DNA of 9,412 nt, taken from NCBI GenBank assembly GCA_030672805.1, contig DAOVFR010000078.1:1-9412 (forward strand), in the 5' to 3' direction. The translations under genes and the position numbers were made by a program. A model generated the notes under the pieces. The model had not been told where the DNA came from, did not search any database, and saw only the letters and a program-made list of their open reading frames with translations. Below, one piece after another: positions 1-6,899 of the stretch (position 1 is the first letter of the stretch; every line of letters begins with the position of its first letter). This stretch comes from Candidatus Krumholzibacteriota bacterium. GTDB lineage: Bacteria; Krumholzibacteriota; Krumholzibacteriia; Krumholzibacteriales; Krumholzibacteriaceae.

Positions 1-1
1 C

Positions 2-346
2 GAGCCGATCAAGACCTTCATGCTCGGTCATGCGCGCGAGAAGGACATCGGGCTGTTTCTGAAAATGCGGGGCTTCGATAAACCGGTGTCGCCGGAAAAC
101 CTTCCGGCGAGTGTCCTGATACCGGGCTTTATCATCAGCGAACTGAGAACGGCATTCCAGATGGGATTTCTCGTCTACCTCCCATTCCTCGTGATCGATA
201 TGGTCGTTGCGAGTGTTCTCATGTCGATGGGCATGCTCATGCTGCCCCCGGTGATGATCTCTCTGCCGTTCAAGATCCTGCTTTTCGTCCTGGTCGACGG
301 CTGGCACCTGCTCGTTCAGTCCCTGGTTTCCGGTTTTACGACGTAA
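2..346 (+). CDS. fliP: Flagellar export gate protein FliP, C-terminal part (5' end outside window)
   Basis: The reading frame is open from the first bases and ends with TAA at 344-346, giving the last 114 residues of a protein that is usually about 250 aa. Family-typical blocks are visible: a segment reading MLGHAREKDIGLFLKM, the block L-P-F-L-V-I-D-M-V-V-A-S-V-L-M-S-M-G-M that matches the second FliP signature, then M-L-P-P and a final hydrophobic segment with the conserved VDGW. FliP is an inner-membrane subunit that forms, with FliQ and FliR, the helical FliP5Q4R1 export gate of the flagellar type III secretion system. The Met at position 20 is internal, not a start, because family homology continues upstream of it. 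fliQ follows after 9 nt, as in most flagellar operons. The identification is firm. Flagellar rather than virulence type III is supported by the flhF neighbour. Confidence 0.96.
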   Translation, partial: EPIKTFMLGHAREKDIGLFLKMRGFDKPVSPENLPASVLIPGFIISELRTAFQMGFLVYLPFLVIDMVVASVLMSMGMLMLPPVMISLPFKILLFVLVDGWHLLVQSLVSGFTT

Positions 347-355
347 GGGAAAGAG

Positions 356-619
356 ATGACTCCCGAGATGGTGATAGATATCGGACGCGAGACACTGTAC
401 GTGACGCTGTTGATAGCTGCCCCGATGCTGCTGTTCGGACTCGTCGTCGGTGTGCTCATCGGCATCTTCCAGGCGGTAACCCAGATCAACGAGATGACAC
501 TTGTATTCGTCCCGAAGATACTCGCAGTCTCCATTGCGGTCTTCATCTTCCTGCCCTGGTTGCTCAGGGTGATTATCACGTTCGCGACAAAAATGTTTGA
601 AAGAATGGCTGCATTATGA
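356..619 (+). CDS. fliQ: Flagellar export gate protein FliQ
   Basis: This 87-aa protein has the normal length and layout for FliQ. Two long hydrophobic helices lie at about residues 15-37 and 48-75, joined by a short loop containing the conserved Q-A-V-T-Q-I-N-E-M-T-L pattern, followed by P-K. FliQ packs around FliP in the export gate of the flagellar basal body in the inner membrane. The ATG at 356 follows a Shine-Dalgarno-like AAGGGA at 345-350, which overlaps the fliP stop codon, so translation is probably coupled to fliP. It ends with TGA and fliR follows after 12 nt. Nothing odd was seen. Confidence 0.95.
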   Translation: MTPEMVIDIGRETLYVTLLIAAPMLLFGLVVGVLIGIFQAVTQINEMTLVFVPKILAVSIAVFIFLPWLLRVIITFATKMFERMAAL

Positions 620-631
620 CGGGACCTGACT

Positions 632-1411
632 GTGATTGACATCATATTCAATACGGAAGATATCATCTACTTCCTGCTGATACTGGTGCGGATCTCCGCG
701 ATGGTATTCGTGATCCCGGTCTTCGGGGCCAAGTACATCCCCGTTCAGTGGAGAATTGCCTTCTCGTTCATATTGGCACTGACCACTTATTTCATCATTC
801 CCAGGCCCGGGGGAATGGATTTTGACGCTGCGGCGACCGGTCTGATCCTCTCGGCGGGGCGTGAAGTGATCATCGGACTCCTGATCGGATTCACCGCCGG
901 CCTGATATTCTCCGCCGTTTTACTCGGCGGCCAGGTGATCGGGACCCAGATGGGTCTCGGCATCGCCAACGTGATGGATCCCCAGCATGGCACGAATATG
1001 TCGATCGTGTCCCAATTCCATTTTCTCCTTGCGACGGTGGTGTTCATGGCGGTGAACGGACACCACCTCTTGCTCGAGGGAGTGGTGGATGCGTTCCGGT
1101 ACTTACCCGCGGGCGACCTGTCGCTGCCGATCGGCGGTATGGGGGAGATCGCCCGTCTCGCTGGTATAGTTTTCGTTATCGCCGTCCAGCTTGCCGCGTC
1201 GGTGATCGTGATGCTGCTCATGGTAAGCGTCTCGCTCGGGATTATTGCGCGGACCGTTCCACAGATGAACATTTTCATAGTCGGGTTCCCGCTGCGGCTG
1301 CTGGTCGGCCTGTTCGGTATCGGTATTTCGATTCCCTATGTCACCAGGGCGCTGATCGATCTGTTCAGTCGGATACCTGAAGACCTGGTGAGAGTGCTGG
1401 GAGCCGTATAG
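632..1411 (+). CDS. fliR: Flagellar export gate protein FliR
   Basis: The 259-aa product matches the usual FliR length of about 260 aa. It is a polytopic membrane protein with long hydrophobic runs through most of its length. Recognisable FliR features are the N-terminal L-V-R-I-S-A-M-V-F-V-I-P-V-F-G segment, the region G-R-E-V-I-I-G-L-L-I-G-F, the G-T-Q-M-G-L-G-I-A-N-V-M-D-P block, and the P-Q-M-N-I-F-I-V-G-F-P-L motif near the C-terminus. FliR is the single subunit that closes the FliP/FliQ gate helix and contacts FlhB. The start is a GTG at 632 with only weak ribosome-binding sequence, consistent with coupling to fliQ 12 nt upstream. flhB starts 13 nt after the stop. The call is secure; the exact start is slightly less so. 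Confidence 0.95.
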   Translation: MIDIIFNTEDIIYFLLILVRISAMVFVIPVFGAKYIPVQWRIAFSFILALTTYFIIPRPGGMDFDAAATGLILSAGREVIIGLLIGFTAGLIFSAVLLGGQVIGTQMGLGIANVMDPQHGTNMSIVSQFHFLLATVVFMAVNGHHLLLEGVVDAFRYLPAGDLSLPIGGMGEIARLAGIVFVIAVQLAASVIVMLLMVSVSLGIIARTVPQMNIFIVGFPLRLLVGLFGIGISIPYVTRALIDLFSRIPEDLVRVLGAV

Positions 1412-1424
1412 GGGAAGGTGAGGT

Positions 1425-2522
1425 ATGGCGGAGCTCCAGGATTCATCCGAACGAACAGAAGCCCCGACTCCGAAGAAAAGGCGCGAGGCGAGGGAAAAAG
1501 GGCAGGTAGCGCGCAGCCAGGAGCTCAATTCGTTCATGATATTACTCGCAGGGACATTGATCATCACTGGATTTCACCCGTGCGTCGTCAAGGGAATCCG
1601 GAAAGTGTTTGTGCAGGCATACATGACGCAGCCCGAAACAATCGAACCGGGGAACATGGCGAACGTTGCAGCCACCCTGTTTGGCTCGTTCCTGCCGATT
1701 GTTGCTCCGTTTTTCATAGGTATCATCGCCGCCGGGCTTCTCGTGAACGTCGGGCAGGTCGGATTCCATATAACTCCGTCGGTGCTCACACTGAAGTTCG
1801 ACAAGGTGAACCCGGTGAACGGGCTCAAGCGTATCCTCTCGTGGAGATCGGTATTCGAAGCCTTGAAAGGACTCATCAAGGTCGGACTCATCGGTTTCGT
1901 GGCATACAAGGTATACCGTCCGGCTGTCAACTCGATCCTGGCACTGTCGTTGAACGAACACCCGGATCTTATCGGAATGTGTGTGAGGGTGGGTGGTGGT
2001 ATCGCTCTCAGGGCGCTTCTTGTCATGGTTGTGATAGCCGGTCTCGATTACGCATTCCAGTCGTGGCAGCATCAGAAGTCGATCCGCATGACGCTGCGCG
2101 AGTTGCGGGACGAACTGAAGGAAACGGAAGGAGATCCGCTGGTGCGCGAGCGGATCAGGAGCATACAGCGCGAGATGCTGAGGCGGCGCATGATGGAGGC
2201 TGTCAAGACGGCCGACGTGGTTGTCACGAACCCGATGGCACTCGCCATCGCCCTGGAGTACAAACAGGAGTCGCAGGTGCCGAAGGTTGTGGCGAAGGGC
2301 CGGAAGCACCTGGCCGAAAAGATCAAGAAGACAGCACGGGAGTTCAATGTTCCCGTACTCGAGAACAAGCCGCTCGCATGGGCGCTCTTCAAATCGTGCA
2401 AGGTGGGAGATTTCATTCCAGTCCACCTGTACCGCGCCGTCGCCGAGATACTGGCCTACGTGTACAGCCTGAAAAGCAGGAGAGGTGACCGGGACCGGCG
2501 GAAGAGAGGAAACAGGAATTGA
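1425..2522 (+). CDS. flhB: Flagellar export switch protein FlhB with an altered autocleavage motif
   Basis: The 365-aa product has FlhB layout: a charged N-terminus with S-S-E-R-T-E-A-P-T-P-K-K-R, four hydrophobic segments between about residues 32 and 210, and a cytoplasmic FlhBC domain. The linker contains K-E-T-E-G-D-P, and the end of the domain contains E-N-K-P-L-A followed by I-P-V-H-L-Y. FlhB controls the switch from rod/hook to filament export and normally cleaves itself between N and P of N-P-T-H. Here residues 269-272 read N-P-M-A, so N and P remain but T and H are gone; the flanking V-V-V-T and the following L-A-I-A-L are normal. The ATG at 1425 is preceded by a GGGGAAGGTGAGG stretch. 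The stop overlaps the flhA start by 4 nt. The basic C-terminal tail is family-typical. Confidence 0.95.
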   Translation: MAELQDSSERTEAPTPKKRREAREKGQVARSQELNSFMILLAGTLIITGFHPCVVKGIRKVFVQAYMTQPETIEPGNMANVAATLFGSFLPIVAPFFIGIIAAGLLVNVGQVGFHITPSVLTLKFDKVNPVNGLKRILSWRSVFEALKGLIKVGLIGFVAYKVYRPAVNSILALSLNEHPDLIGMCVRVGGGIALRALLVMVVIAGLDYAFQSWQHQKSIRMTLRELRDELKETEGDPLVRERIRSIQREMLRRRMMEAVKTADVVVTNPMALAIALEYKQESQVPKVVAKGRKHLAEKIKKTAREFNVPVLENKPLAWALFKSCKVGDFIPVHLYRAVAEILAYVYSLKSRRGDRDRRKRGNRN

Positions 2523-4621
2523 ACGAAAGCGGGAATAAGCGGTCACTGTTCAGCAGGCTGCCGCAGTGTGCAAACATCCTGAACGCATTCGGGGTCGTCG
2601 GTATCATCGGGTTGATGGTATTGCCCGTGTCTCCCGTTCTGCTCGACATGCTCCTGACCTTCAACATCACGTTCGCACTCGTTATCCTTCTTGTGACGAT
2701 CTATGTCGGGGAGCCCCTCGAATTTTCGGTTTTCCCGTCGCTGCTGCTGATCGTGACCCTGTTCAGGCTGTCACTGAACGTTGCATCGACCCGGCTGATC
2801 CTATCTCAGGGATTCGCCGGCGAGGTCATCTCGTCGTTCGGGGGGTTCGTCGTGAGGGGCAACTTCGTCATCGGGCTCGTTATATTCCTGATTATCGTCG
2901 TCATCCAGTTCGTCGTTATCACGAAGGGTGCCGGGAGAATCGCCGAAGTGGCCGCGAGGTTCACACTGGATGCGATGCCGGGTAAGCAGATGAGCATCGA
3001 CGCGGATCTCAACGCCGGCCTTATAAACGAAGACGAGGCGAGGAGCAGGAGAAGCAAGATCGCGAGCGAGGCGGATTTCTATGGCGCCATGGATGGTGCA
3101 AGCAAGTTTGTCCGCGGCGACGCGATCGCCGGGATCGTTATCACCATGATCAACATCATCGGCGGGTTGGTGATCGGTATCGTGCAGAGAAATATGAGTG
3201 CCGGCGAGGCAGCCATGGTGTACACGAAGCTCACCGTCGGTGACGGTCTCGTCACCCAGATCCCCGCATTGATCATTTCGACGGGCGCGGGCATGATCGT
3301 CACACGGGCTGCGAGCGATCGGGATTTCGGGTTCGACGTTGCCTCGCAGATTTTCCGGCACTCCAGGGTGATGATGATCGCCGCGATCACCCTGCTCGGG
3401 CTCGGGCTCGTGCCAGGGCTGCCCAAGATACCGTTCTTCATGATGGCAGTCGTATTCTTCATCCTTTTCTTTACGGTACGCCGCGCCGCAACCGGGAAGC
3501 AGCCAGAGGAAGATACGGTCCAGCCCAGCGAGGAGGCCGATCCTCTCGAACAGGATGATCTGTACTACGTCGACCGGCTCGAGGTCGAGATCGGTTACGG
3601 GTTGATCTCGCTCGTAAACGAGGATATGGGAGGGCACTTCCTCAAGCGCGTGACGAACATCAGGAAACAGGCGGCAGTCGATCTGGGTCTCCACGTTTCC
3701 CCGATACGCATCAGGGACAATTTACAGCTCAAACCCAACCAGTACAGGATCAAGCTGAAGGGAGTCGAGGTCGCGAAGGATACCGTTTATATCGACAGGC
3801 TCCTCGCGATCAGGTCGGCAACAGCGGATGATGGTATCGACGGCATCGAGACGAATGATCCGGCCTTCGGCATGCCGGCCCTGTGGATCACCAGGGAAGA
3901 TGCCGACAGGGCCGAGGCGGCTGGATACACGGTCGTCGAACCAGGAGCCGTGATCGCAACACACCTGAATGAGATCATACACAGTCACGCCGACGAGATC
4001 ATGACTCGCCAGGATGTGAAGGAACTGGTCGAGAAGGTCAGGAGAAACGCACCTGCTGTCGTGGAGGATCTTTTCCCGGACCAGATCACGTATTCGTTCC
4101 TCCAGCAGATACTTTCCATCCTGCTGAAGGAACGTGTCTCGATAAAGGATCTCGTTACAATCCTGGAGACGATCGCATACTGCATCGCCCAGACGAGGGA
4201 TATCGATTTTATTTCGGAGCGAGTGAGAGAGGCGCTCGGTCGCTCGGTTGTTAGCAAGTACCTCGACGATGAGGAAAAGCTATCCGTCATCACGCTGCAC
4301 CCGGCCGTCGAGGAAACTTTCCTTCAGTCGGTCGCGGCGGCGGGTGAATCGAGGGTTCTGAGCGTCGATCCAGCGTTTACGCAGGGTGTTCTCAAATCCC
4401 TGCGCCATGAAGCGGAGAGGGCGAGCGCCATCGGCATCCAGCCGATAGTGCTCTGTTCACCGCAGATCAGGTTGGCATTCAGGCGGTTCACTGAGGCGAC
4501 CTTGCCGTTCCTGATAATTCTCTCGTATGCGGAGATCACGAGGAACGTACAGGTCCAGTCCGTAGGGATGGTGAGAGTTGATGAGTCAGAAATCGTACAA
4601 GGTGCAGGCAGGATCGCTTAA
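2519..4621 (+). CDS. flhA: Flagellar export gate protein FlhA
   Basis: The 700-aa product is a full-length FlhA (FHIPEP family). Hydrophobic helices occupy roughly residues 21-320. The cytoplasmic signature blocks are present: F-R-L-S-L-N-V-A-S-T-R at 82-92, R-F-T-L-D-A-M-P-G-K-Q-M-S-I-D-A-D-L at 147-164, and R-G-D-A-I-A-G with D201 at the place of the essential Asp208 of Salmonella. The soluble C-terminal domain from about residue 345 (G-Y-G-L-I-S-L-V, then L-K-P-N-Q-Y) forms the nonameric ring that docks chaperone-substrate complexes. The start is a TTG at 2519 that overlaps the flhB stop (TTGA), with AGAGGA at 2505-2510 eight nt upstream. No better start was seen, since homology begins within about 20 residues. 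The 3' end overlaps flhF by 41 nt. Confidence 0.96.
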   Translation: MNESGNKRSLFSRLPQCANILNAFGVVGIIGLMVLPVSPVLLDMLLTFNITFALVILLVTIYVGEPLEFSVFPSLLLIVTLFRLSLNVASTRLILSQGFAGEVISSFGGFVVRGNFVIGLVIFLIIVVIQFVVITKGAGRIAEVAARFTLDAMPGKQMSIDADLNAGLINEDEARSRRSKIASEADFYGAMDGASKFVRGDAIAGIVITMINIIGGLVIGIVQRNMSAGEAAMVYTKLTVGDGLVTQIPALIISTGAGMIVTRAASDRDFGFDVASQIFRHSRVMMIAAITLLGLGLVPGLPKIPFFMMAVVFFILFFTVRRAATGKQPEEDTVQPSEEADPLEQDDLYYVDRLEVEIGYGLISLVNEDMGGHFLKRVTNIRKQAAVDLGLHVSPIRIRDNLQLKPNQYRIKLKGVEVAKDTVYIDRLLAIRSATADDGIDGIETNDPAFGMPALWITREDADRAEAAGYTVVEPGAVIATHLNEIIHSHADEIMTRQDVKELVEKVRRNAPAVVEDLFPDQITYSFLQQILSILLKERVSIKDLVTILETIAYCIAQTRDIDFISERVREALGRSVVSKYLDDEEKLSVITLHPAVEETFLQSVAAAGESRVLSVDPAFTQGVLKSLRHEAERASAIGIQPIVLCSPQIRLAFRRFTEATLPFLIILSYAEITRNVQVQSVGMVRVDESEIVQGAGRIA

Positions 4622-5807
4622 CGCGGCCATGCGCAAGGTTAAAGACCGCTTCGGGCCGGACGTATTCGTGCTCGAGACGCGGGAACTGCAGCGGAAGCAG
4701 GATGGTGGCCTGGGGGTCAGAACGGTGTTCGAATTGACGGTTGTCCCCGGCGAAGAGTACACGGGCGATGCGACCGTCCGTTCCGTCGAAAAAACATGCT
4801 ACTCAGGGGACGATCTCAAGACCCTGAAAGAGGAGATTGCCAGGCTCGAACGAATGGTAACATCGGTCAACGCGGTTGGCAGGCGCCTGGCGGGCATGTT
4901 AAAGACGGACGGGCATTACCCGATTGCGGATATCCTTCGACGCGAGGGGGCATCGGAAAAAACCGTCGAAGTCCTGACAAGTTCGTTCGAGGACCAGACG
5001 CCCGGCCAGGAACGACAGTCTTTCGTGGCCGCGGCGAATCATCTGGGACGGTACGTCAAAACGGTGCGTGCCCGGTCGTGGGACCAGATGTCGGGGATAC
5101 ATGTTTTCCTCGGTTCCGGCGGCTCGGGCAAGACGAGCCTGATAGTGAAGATCGCCGGCCGGATTGCCGATGCCGGGGGTGACGTTGCGATCATCAAGCT
5201 GTTCCCGCGCCACAGCGGCGAGATCAAGCGGTTCGAGGTGGTCGGCGACGCACTGGGGATCGAGGCTGCAGTTGCTTTCAGCCTGGATGAGTTCAAGAAG
5301 TCGCTGAAATACTTCCAGAAGCACAAGGTGGTTCTTGTCGATACGCCGTGTATCCTGACGGTCAAGGAACTGGCCACGGATAACTTCCGCAAGTTCCTTT
5401 CCGGCTTGAACCTGGCCCATCTTCACTACGTATTCGATCTCAACACGGCGGATGCGATGCTGGAGACCGAGATGGAGCTGTGCAATCACATGTTCTGTAA
5501 CTATGCGGTCCTGACCAAGCTCGACATCACGCAAGGCAGGGCGAGATTATTCGATCTCGTCGTCAGAAAGCCCCTCGTCTTCAGTTTTATCAACGGTTCG
5601 GCCGACTTCGACCATGGTCTCGAGATCGCTTCATCCCGGGCCATGCTGGCCATGGTCCACCGGACCCTGGGGCCGGGAGGCGATGGAAATCAAGGGAATC
5701 CGTTAAATTACAGGTTTCCGGAAGCCGATGAGAAGGTGAAGGCGGAAATGCAGGACCGTTCAAGGATGCTGGTCGGTGAGTCCGCCCGGAAACGGAATGC
5801 AGTATAA
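4581..5807 (+). CDS. flhF: FlhF-like SRP-type GTPase with degenerate G2/G3 motifs
   Basis: The 408-aa product has FlhF layout: an N-terminal B-type region (S-Y-K-V-Q-A-G-S-L-N-A-A-M, then F-G-P-D-V-F-V-L-E-T-R), a middle helical N region, and an NG GTPase core. The P-loop G-S-G-G-S-G-K-T-S lies at 178-186 and T-K-L-D (G4) at 312-315. The G2 position, expected to read D-T-Y/F-R, instead holds F208-P-R-H211. G3 is D254-T-P-C rather than D-T-A-G. The G5 region reads F-I-N-G-S-A. FlhF sets flagellar placement and number in many bacteria, usually together with FlhG. Nucleotide binding looks possible here, but hydrolysis or dimerisation may be altered (inference). I chose ATG 4581 over the adjacent in-frame TTG at 4578; GGTGA at 4570-4574 is well placed. 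No flhG follows. Confidence 0.85.
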   Translation: MSQKSYKVQAGSLNAAMRKVKDRFGPDVFVLETRELQRKQDGGLGVRTVFELTVVPGEEYTGDATVRSVEKTCYSGDDLKTLKEEIARLERMVTSVNAVGRRLAGMLKTDGHYPIADILRREGASEKTVEVLTSSFEDQTPGQERQSFVAAANHLGRYVKTVRARSWDQMSGIHVFLGSGGSGKTSLIVKIAGRIADAGGDVAIIKLFPRHSGEIKRFEVVGDALGIEAAVAFSLDEFKKSLKYFQKHKVVLVDTPCILTVKELATDNFRKFLSGLNLAHLHYVFDLNTADAMLETEMELCNHMFCNYAVLTKLDITQGRARLFDLVVRKPLVFSFINGSADFDHGLEIASSRAMLAMVHRTLGPGGDGNQGNPLNYRFPEADEKVKAEMQDRSRMLVGESARKRNAV

Positions 5808-5831
5808 CGGGACCGGTGAGAACGGGGGACC

Positions 5832-6104
5832 ATGAAGGCAATTTTCAACGTTATCGCGCTTGGAGCGGCTTTGACCGCGGGTATGATAAGTGTTTTTCAG
5901 AACGCCCCGTTTCATGCGTTTGCAAAACGGGTGGGAGTCGCTTTTATCGTGTTCTATTTCATCGGGGTGGTGCTGAACATGCTGTGGAATGCGGCCTCGG
6001 TCTATATGGCAAGCACGGAACAGGAGACGGACCGGCCGGCAAGAAGCGATGAAGCAGAAGGGAAACGGGAACCATCTGTCTCAGGGCCGGGAACCGCTGC
6101 GTGA
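5832..6104 (+). CDS. Small membrane protein of unknown function in the flagellar cluster
   Basis: This 90-aa product is not recognised. Two hydrophobic segments are visible, at about residues 6-22 and 34-57, separated by a short loop with N-A-P-F-H-A-F-A-K-R. A hydrophilic, charged, probably disordered tail (residues 60-90) follows. The layout suggests a two-helix inner-membrane hairpin with the tail on one side. The ATG at 5832 is preceded by a G-rich stretch (GGGGG at 5824-5828), and the gene starts 24 nt after flhF, so it is probably in the same operon. Base composition matches the neighbours. It sits where flhG is often found but has no resemblance to the ParA/MinD ATPase family. A role in flagellar assembly is inferred from position only. 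A second frame overlapping it (5816-6052) gives no membrane or family pattern and is rejected. Confidence 0.72.
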   Translation: MKAIFNVIALGAALTAGMISVFQNAPFHAFAKRVGVAFIVFYFIGVVLNMLWNAASVYMASTEQETDRPARSDEAEGKREPSVSGPGTAA

Positions 6105-6137
6105 GAACGCGGTATCTCCGTGGGATGGTGAACGGAT

Positions 6138-6317
6138 ATGTCGGATCGGGTTGAAACGACGGATCTCGCCGGACACATTTACGTCATAACCCCGTCCAGG
6201 CGGTCGGGGCGGGACAAGAAGGTAGATAACAGGCAGAGGGACAGAAAACAAGGAAAGCGAAGAATGAGACCGGAATCCGACGATGGAAAGGATCATCTTA
6301 TCGACCGGAAAGCGTGA
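6138..6317 (+). CDS. Possible 59-aa highly charged protein
   Basis: This is a short frame from ATG 6138 to TGA 6315-6317. It begins M-S-D-R-V-E-T-T-D-L and has one mildly hydrophobic patch (H-I-Y-V-I-T-P). The rest is very rich in charged residues, with about 11 Arg, 6 Lys and 11 Asp/Glu, giving a net positive charge and a probably disordered chain ending H-L-I-D-R-K-A. GGTGA at 6128-6132 lies 5 nt before the ATG. It fills most of the 268-nt gap between the two neighbouring small genes in an otherwise tightly packed operon, which favours it being real. I have a weak impression that small basic proteins of this type occur in other flagellar operons, but I cannot name a family. It could be non-coding spacer. 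Confidence 0.45.
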   Translation: MSDRVETTDLAGHIYVITPSRRSGRDKKVDNRQRDRKQGKRRMRPESDDGKDHLIDRKA

Positions 6318-6360
6318 CATCATTCAAAGCTCAAGGTGACAGCTATATGTGCCGAGAATC

Positions 6361-6366
6361 AAGGAG
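6361..6366 (+). promoter_or_regulatory. Ribosome binding site that fixes the start at 6373
   Basis: AAGGAG is a strong Shine-Dalgarno match. It lies 6 nt before ATG 6373 but directly abuts the in-frame ATG 6367, and it lies downstream of the in-frame GTG 6349. The spacing therefore selects 6373 as the start of the following gene. Confidence 0.7.
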
Positions 6367-6372
6367 ATGGAA

Positions 6373-6876
6373 ATGAATATTGACTTAATCAGGTCTCTGC
6401 CCATATCGCAGGTGATCGTTGCGTCATTCGGGGTTGCGTCTGCATTTGCAGTCCTGATCGGGTGGTTGCTCATGCGGTCCCGGTCGCGAAAAAGACGGAC
6501 TTCCGCCTGTCAGGCGCCGGGACCGGCGGGATATCGTCCGGAACGAACCACCGTTTCAAAGCAGGGGGAAAAAGAACTGGTCCGCCTCGTTACTTTCCTG
6601 ACATCGGCTGTGGATCGGCTCGACCAGGCGGTTATCTCCTGTCTCGAGCTGTCCGGGAAGATCGATCGGAAAAATGTAAATGGCGGCGAGGGTGTGCGGA
6701 TTCTGTGTTCCCCTCCACCGGACCTGGATGAACTTGGTGGGCGGATCCAGGAAATGAAGAAATGCGGTATTGGCGAAACGGATATTGCGAGCAGATTCAA
6801 TTTGAGTAGCGAGCAATTGAAACTGTATATGCACGTCGGAAGGAAGAAGAAAAAACCGGCAGCTGTCAGCGTGTAA
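6373..6876 (+). CDS. Membrane-anchored flagellar-locus protein with C-terminal HTH-like segment (SwrB/DUF2802-like architecture)
   Basis: The 167-aa product starts at ATG 6373; longer in-frame starts at 6349 and 6367 are disfavoured by the ribosome-binding-site spacing. One hydrophobic segment lies at about residues 13-34 and is followed directly by a very basic stretch (R-S-R-S-R-K-R-R), predicting an N-terminal anchor with the rest in the cytoplasm. A probable helical region (residues 62-95) follows, then a C-terminal part with G-I-G-E-T-D-I-A-S-R-F-N-L-S, which reads like a helix-turn-helix of the type 'system determines whether rule applies', and a lysine-rich tail. This architecture and its place downstream of flhF recall Bacillus SwrB and DUF2802-type proteins. 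SwrB promotes export-gate (FliP) function in Bacillus. Family membership is an inference from layout, not from clear sequence identity. Confidence 0.7.
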   Translation: MNIDLIRSLPISQVIVASFGVASAFAVLIGWLLMRSRSRKRRTSACQAPGPAGYRPERTTVSKQGEKELVRLVTFLTSAVDRLDQAVISCLELSGKIDRKNVNGGEGVRILCSPPPDLDELGGRIQEMKKCGIGETDIASRFNLSSEQLKLYMHVGRKKKKPAAVSV

Positions 6877-6899
6877 TTACCTGCATCCTGAGAGGGATC

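Noticed and set aside
1939..1953. Sigma-54-like TGGCAC followed by TTGA inside flhB
   Set aside because: It lacks the GC doublet of the -12 element, lies deep inside a coding region, and is not upstream of any gene start.
1418..2488. Long + strand frame (about 356 codons) overlapping flhB
   Set aside because: It is the shadow frame of flhB: the product is low in hydrophobics, rich in Arg/Gly/His, and lacks any family pattern, while the overlapping frame is a clear FlhB.
1542..2546. Long antisense frame opposite flhB
   Set aside because: It comes from codon bias of flhB read backwards. The product is His/Asp/Arg-rich with no recognisable domain.
2801..3694. Antisense frame of about 297 codons opposite flhA
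   Set aside because: It is a shadow of the FlhA frame with extreme Asp/His/Arg content and no start context.
5816..6052. Alternative + frame (78 codons) overlapping the small membrane protein
   Set aside because: The composition is Gly/Arg/Cys-rich with no coherent hydrophobic segment, and the ribosome-binding region fits ATG 5832 better.
6190..6209. CCCCG/CGGGG hairpin between the small genes
   Set aside because: The stem is only 5 bp with a 10-nt loop and no T-run, so it is too weak for a terminator.
6081..6323. Antisense frame of 80 codons in the small-gene block
   Set aside because: There is no recognisable motif or ribosome-binding site, and all real neighbours are on the + strand.
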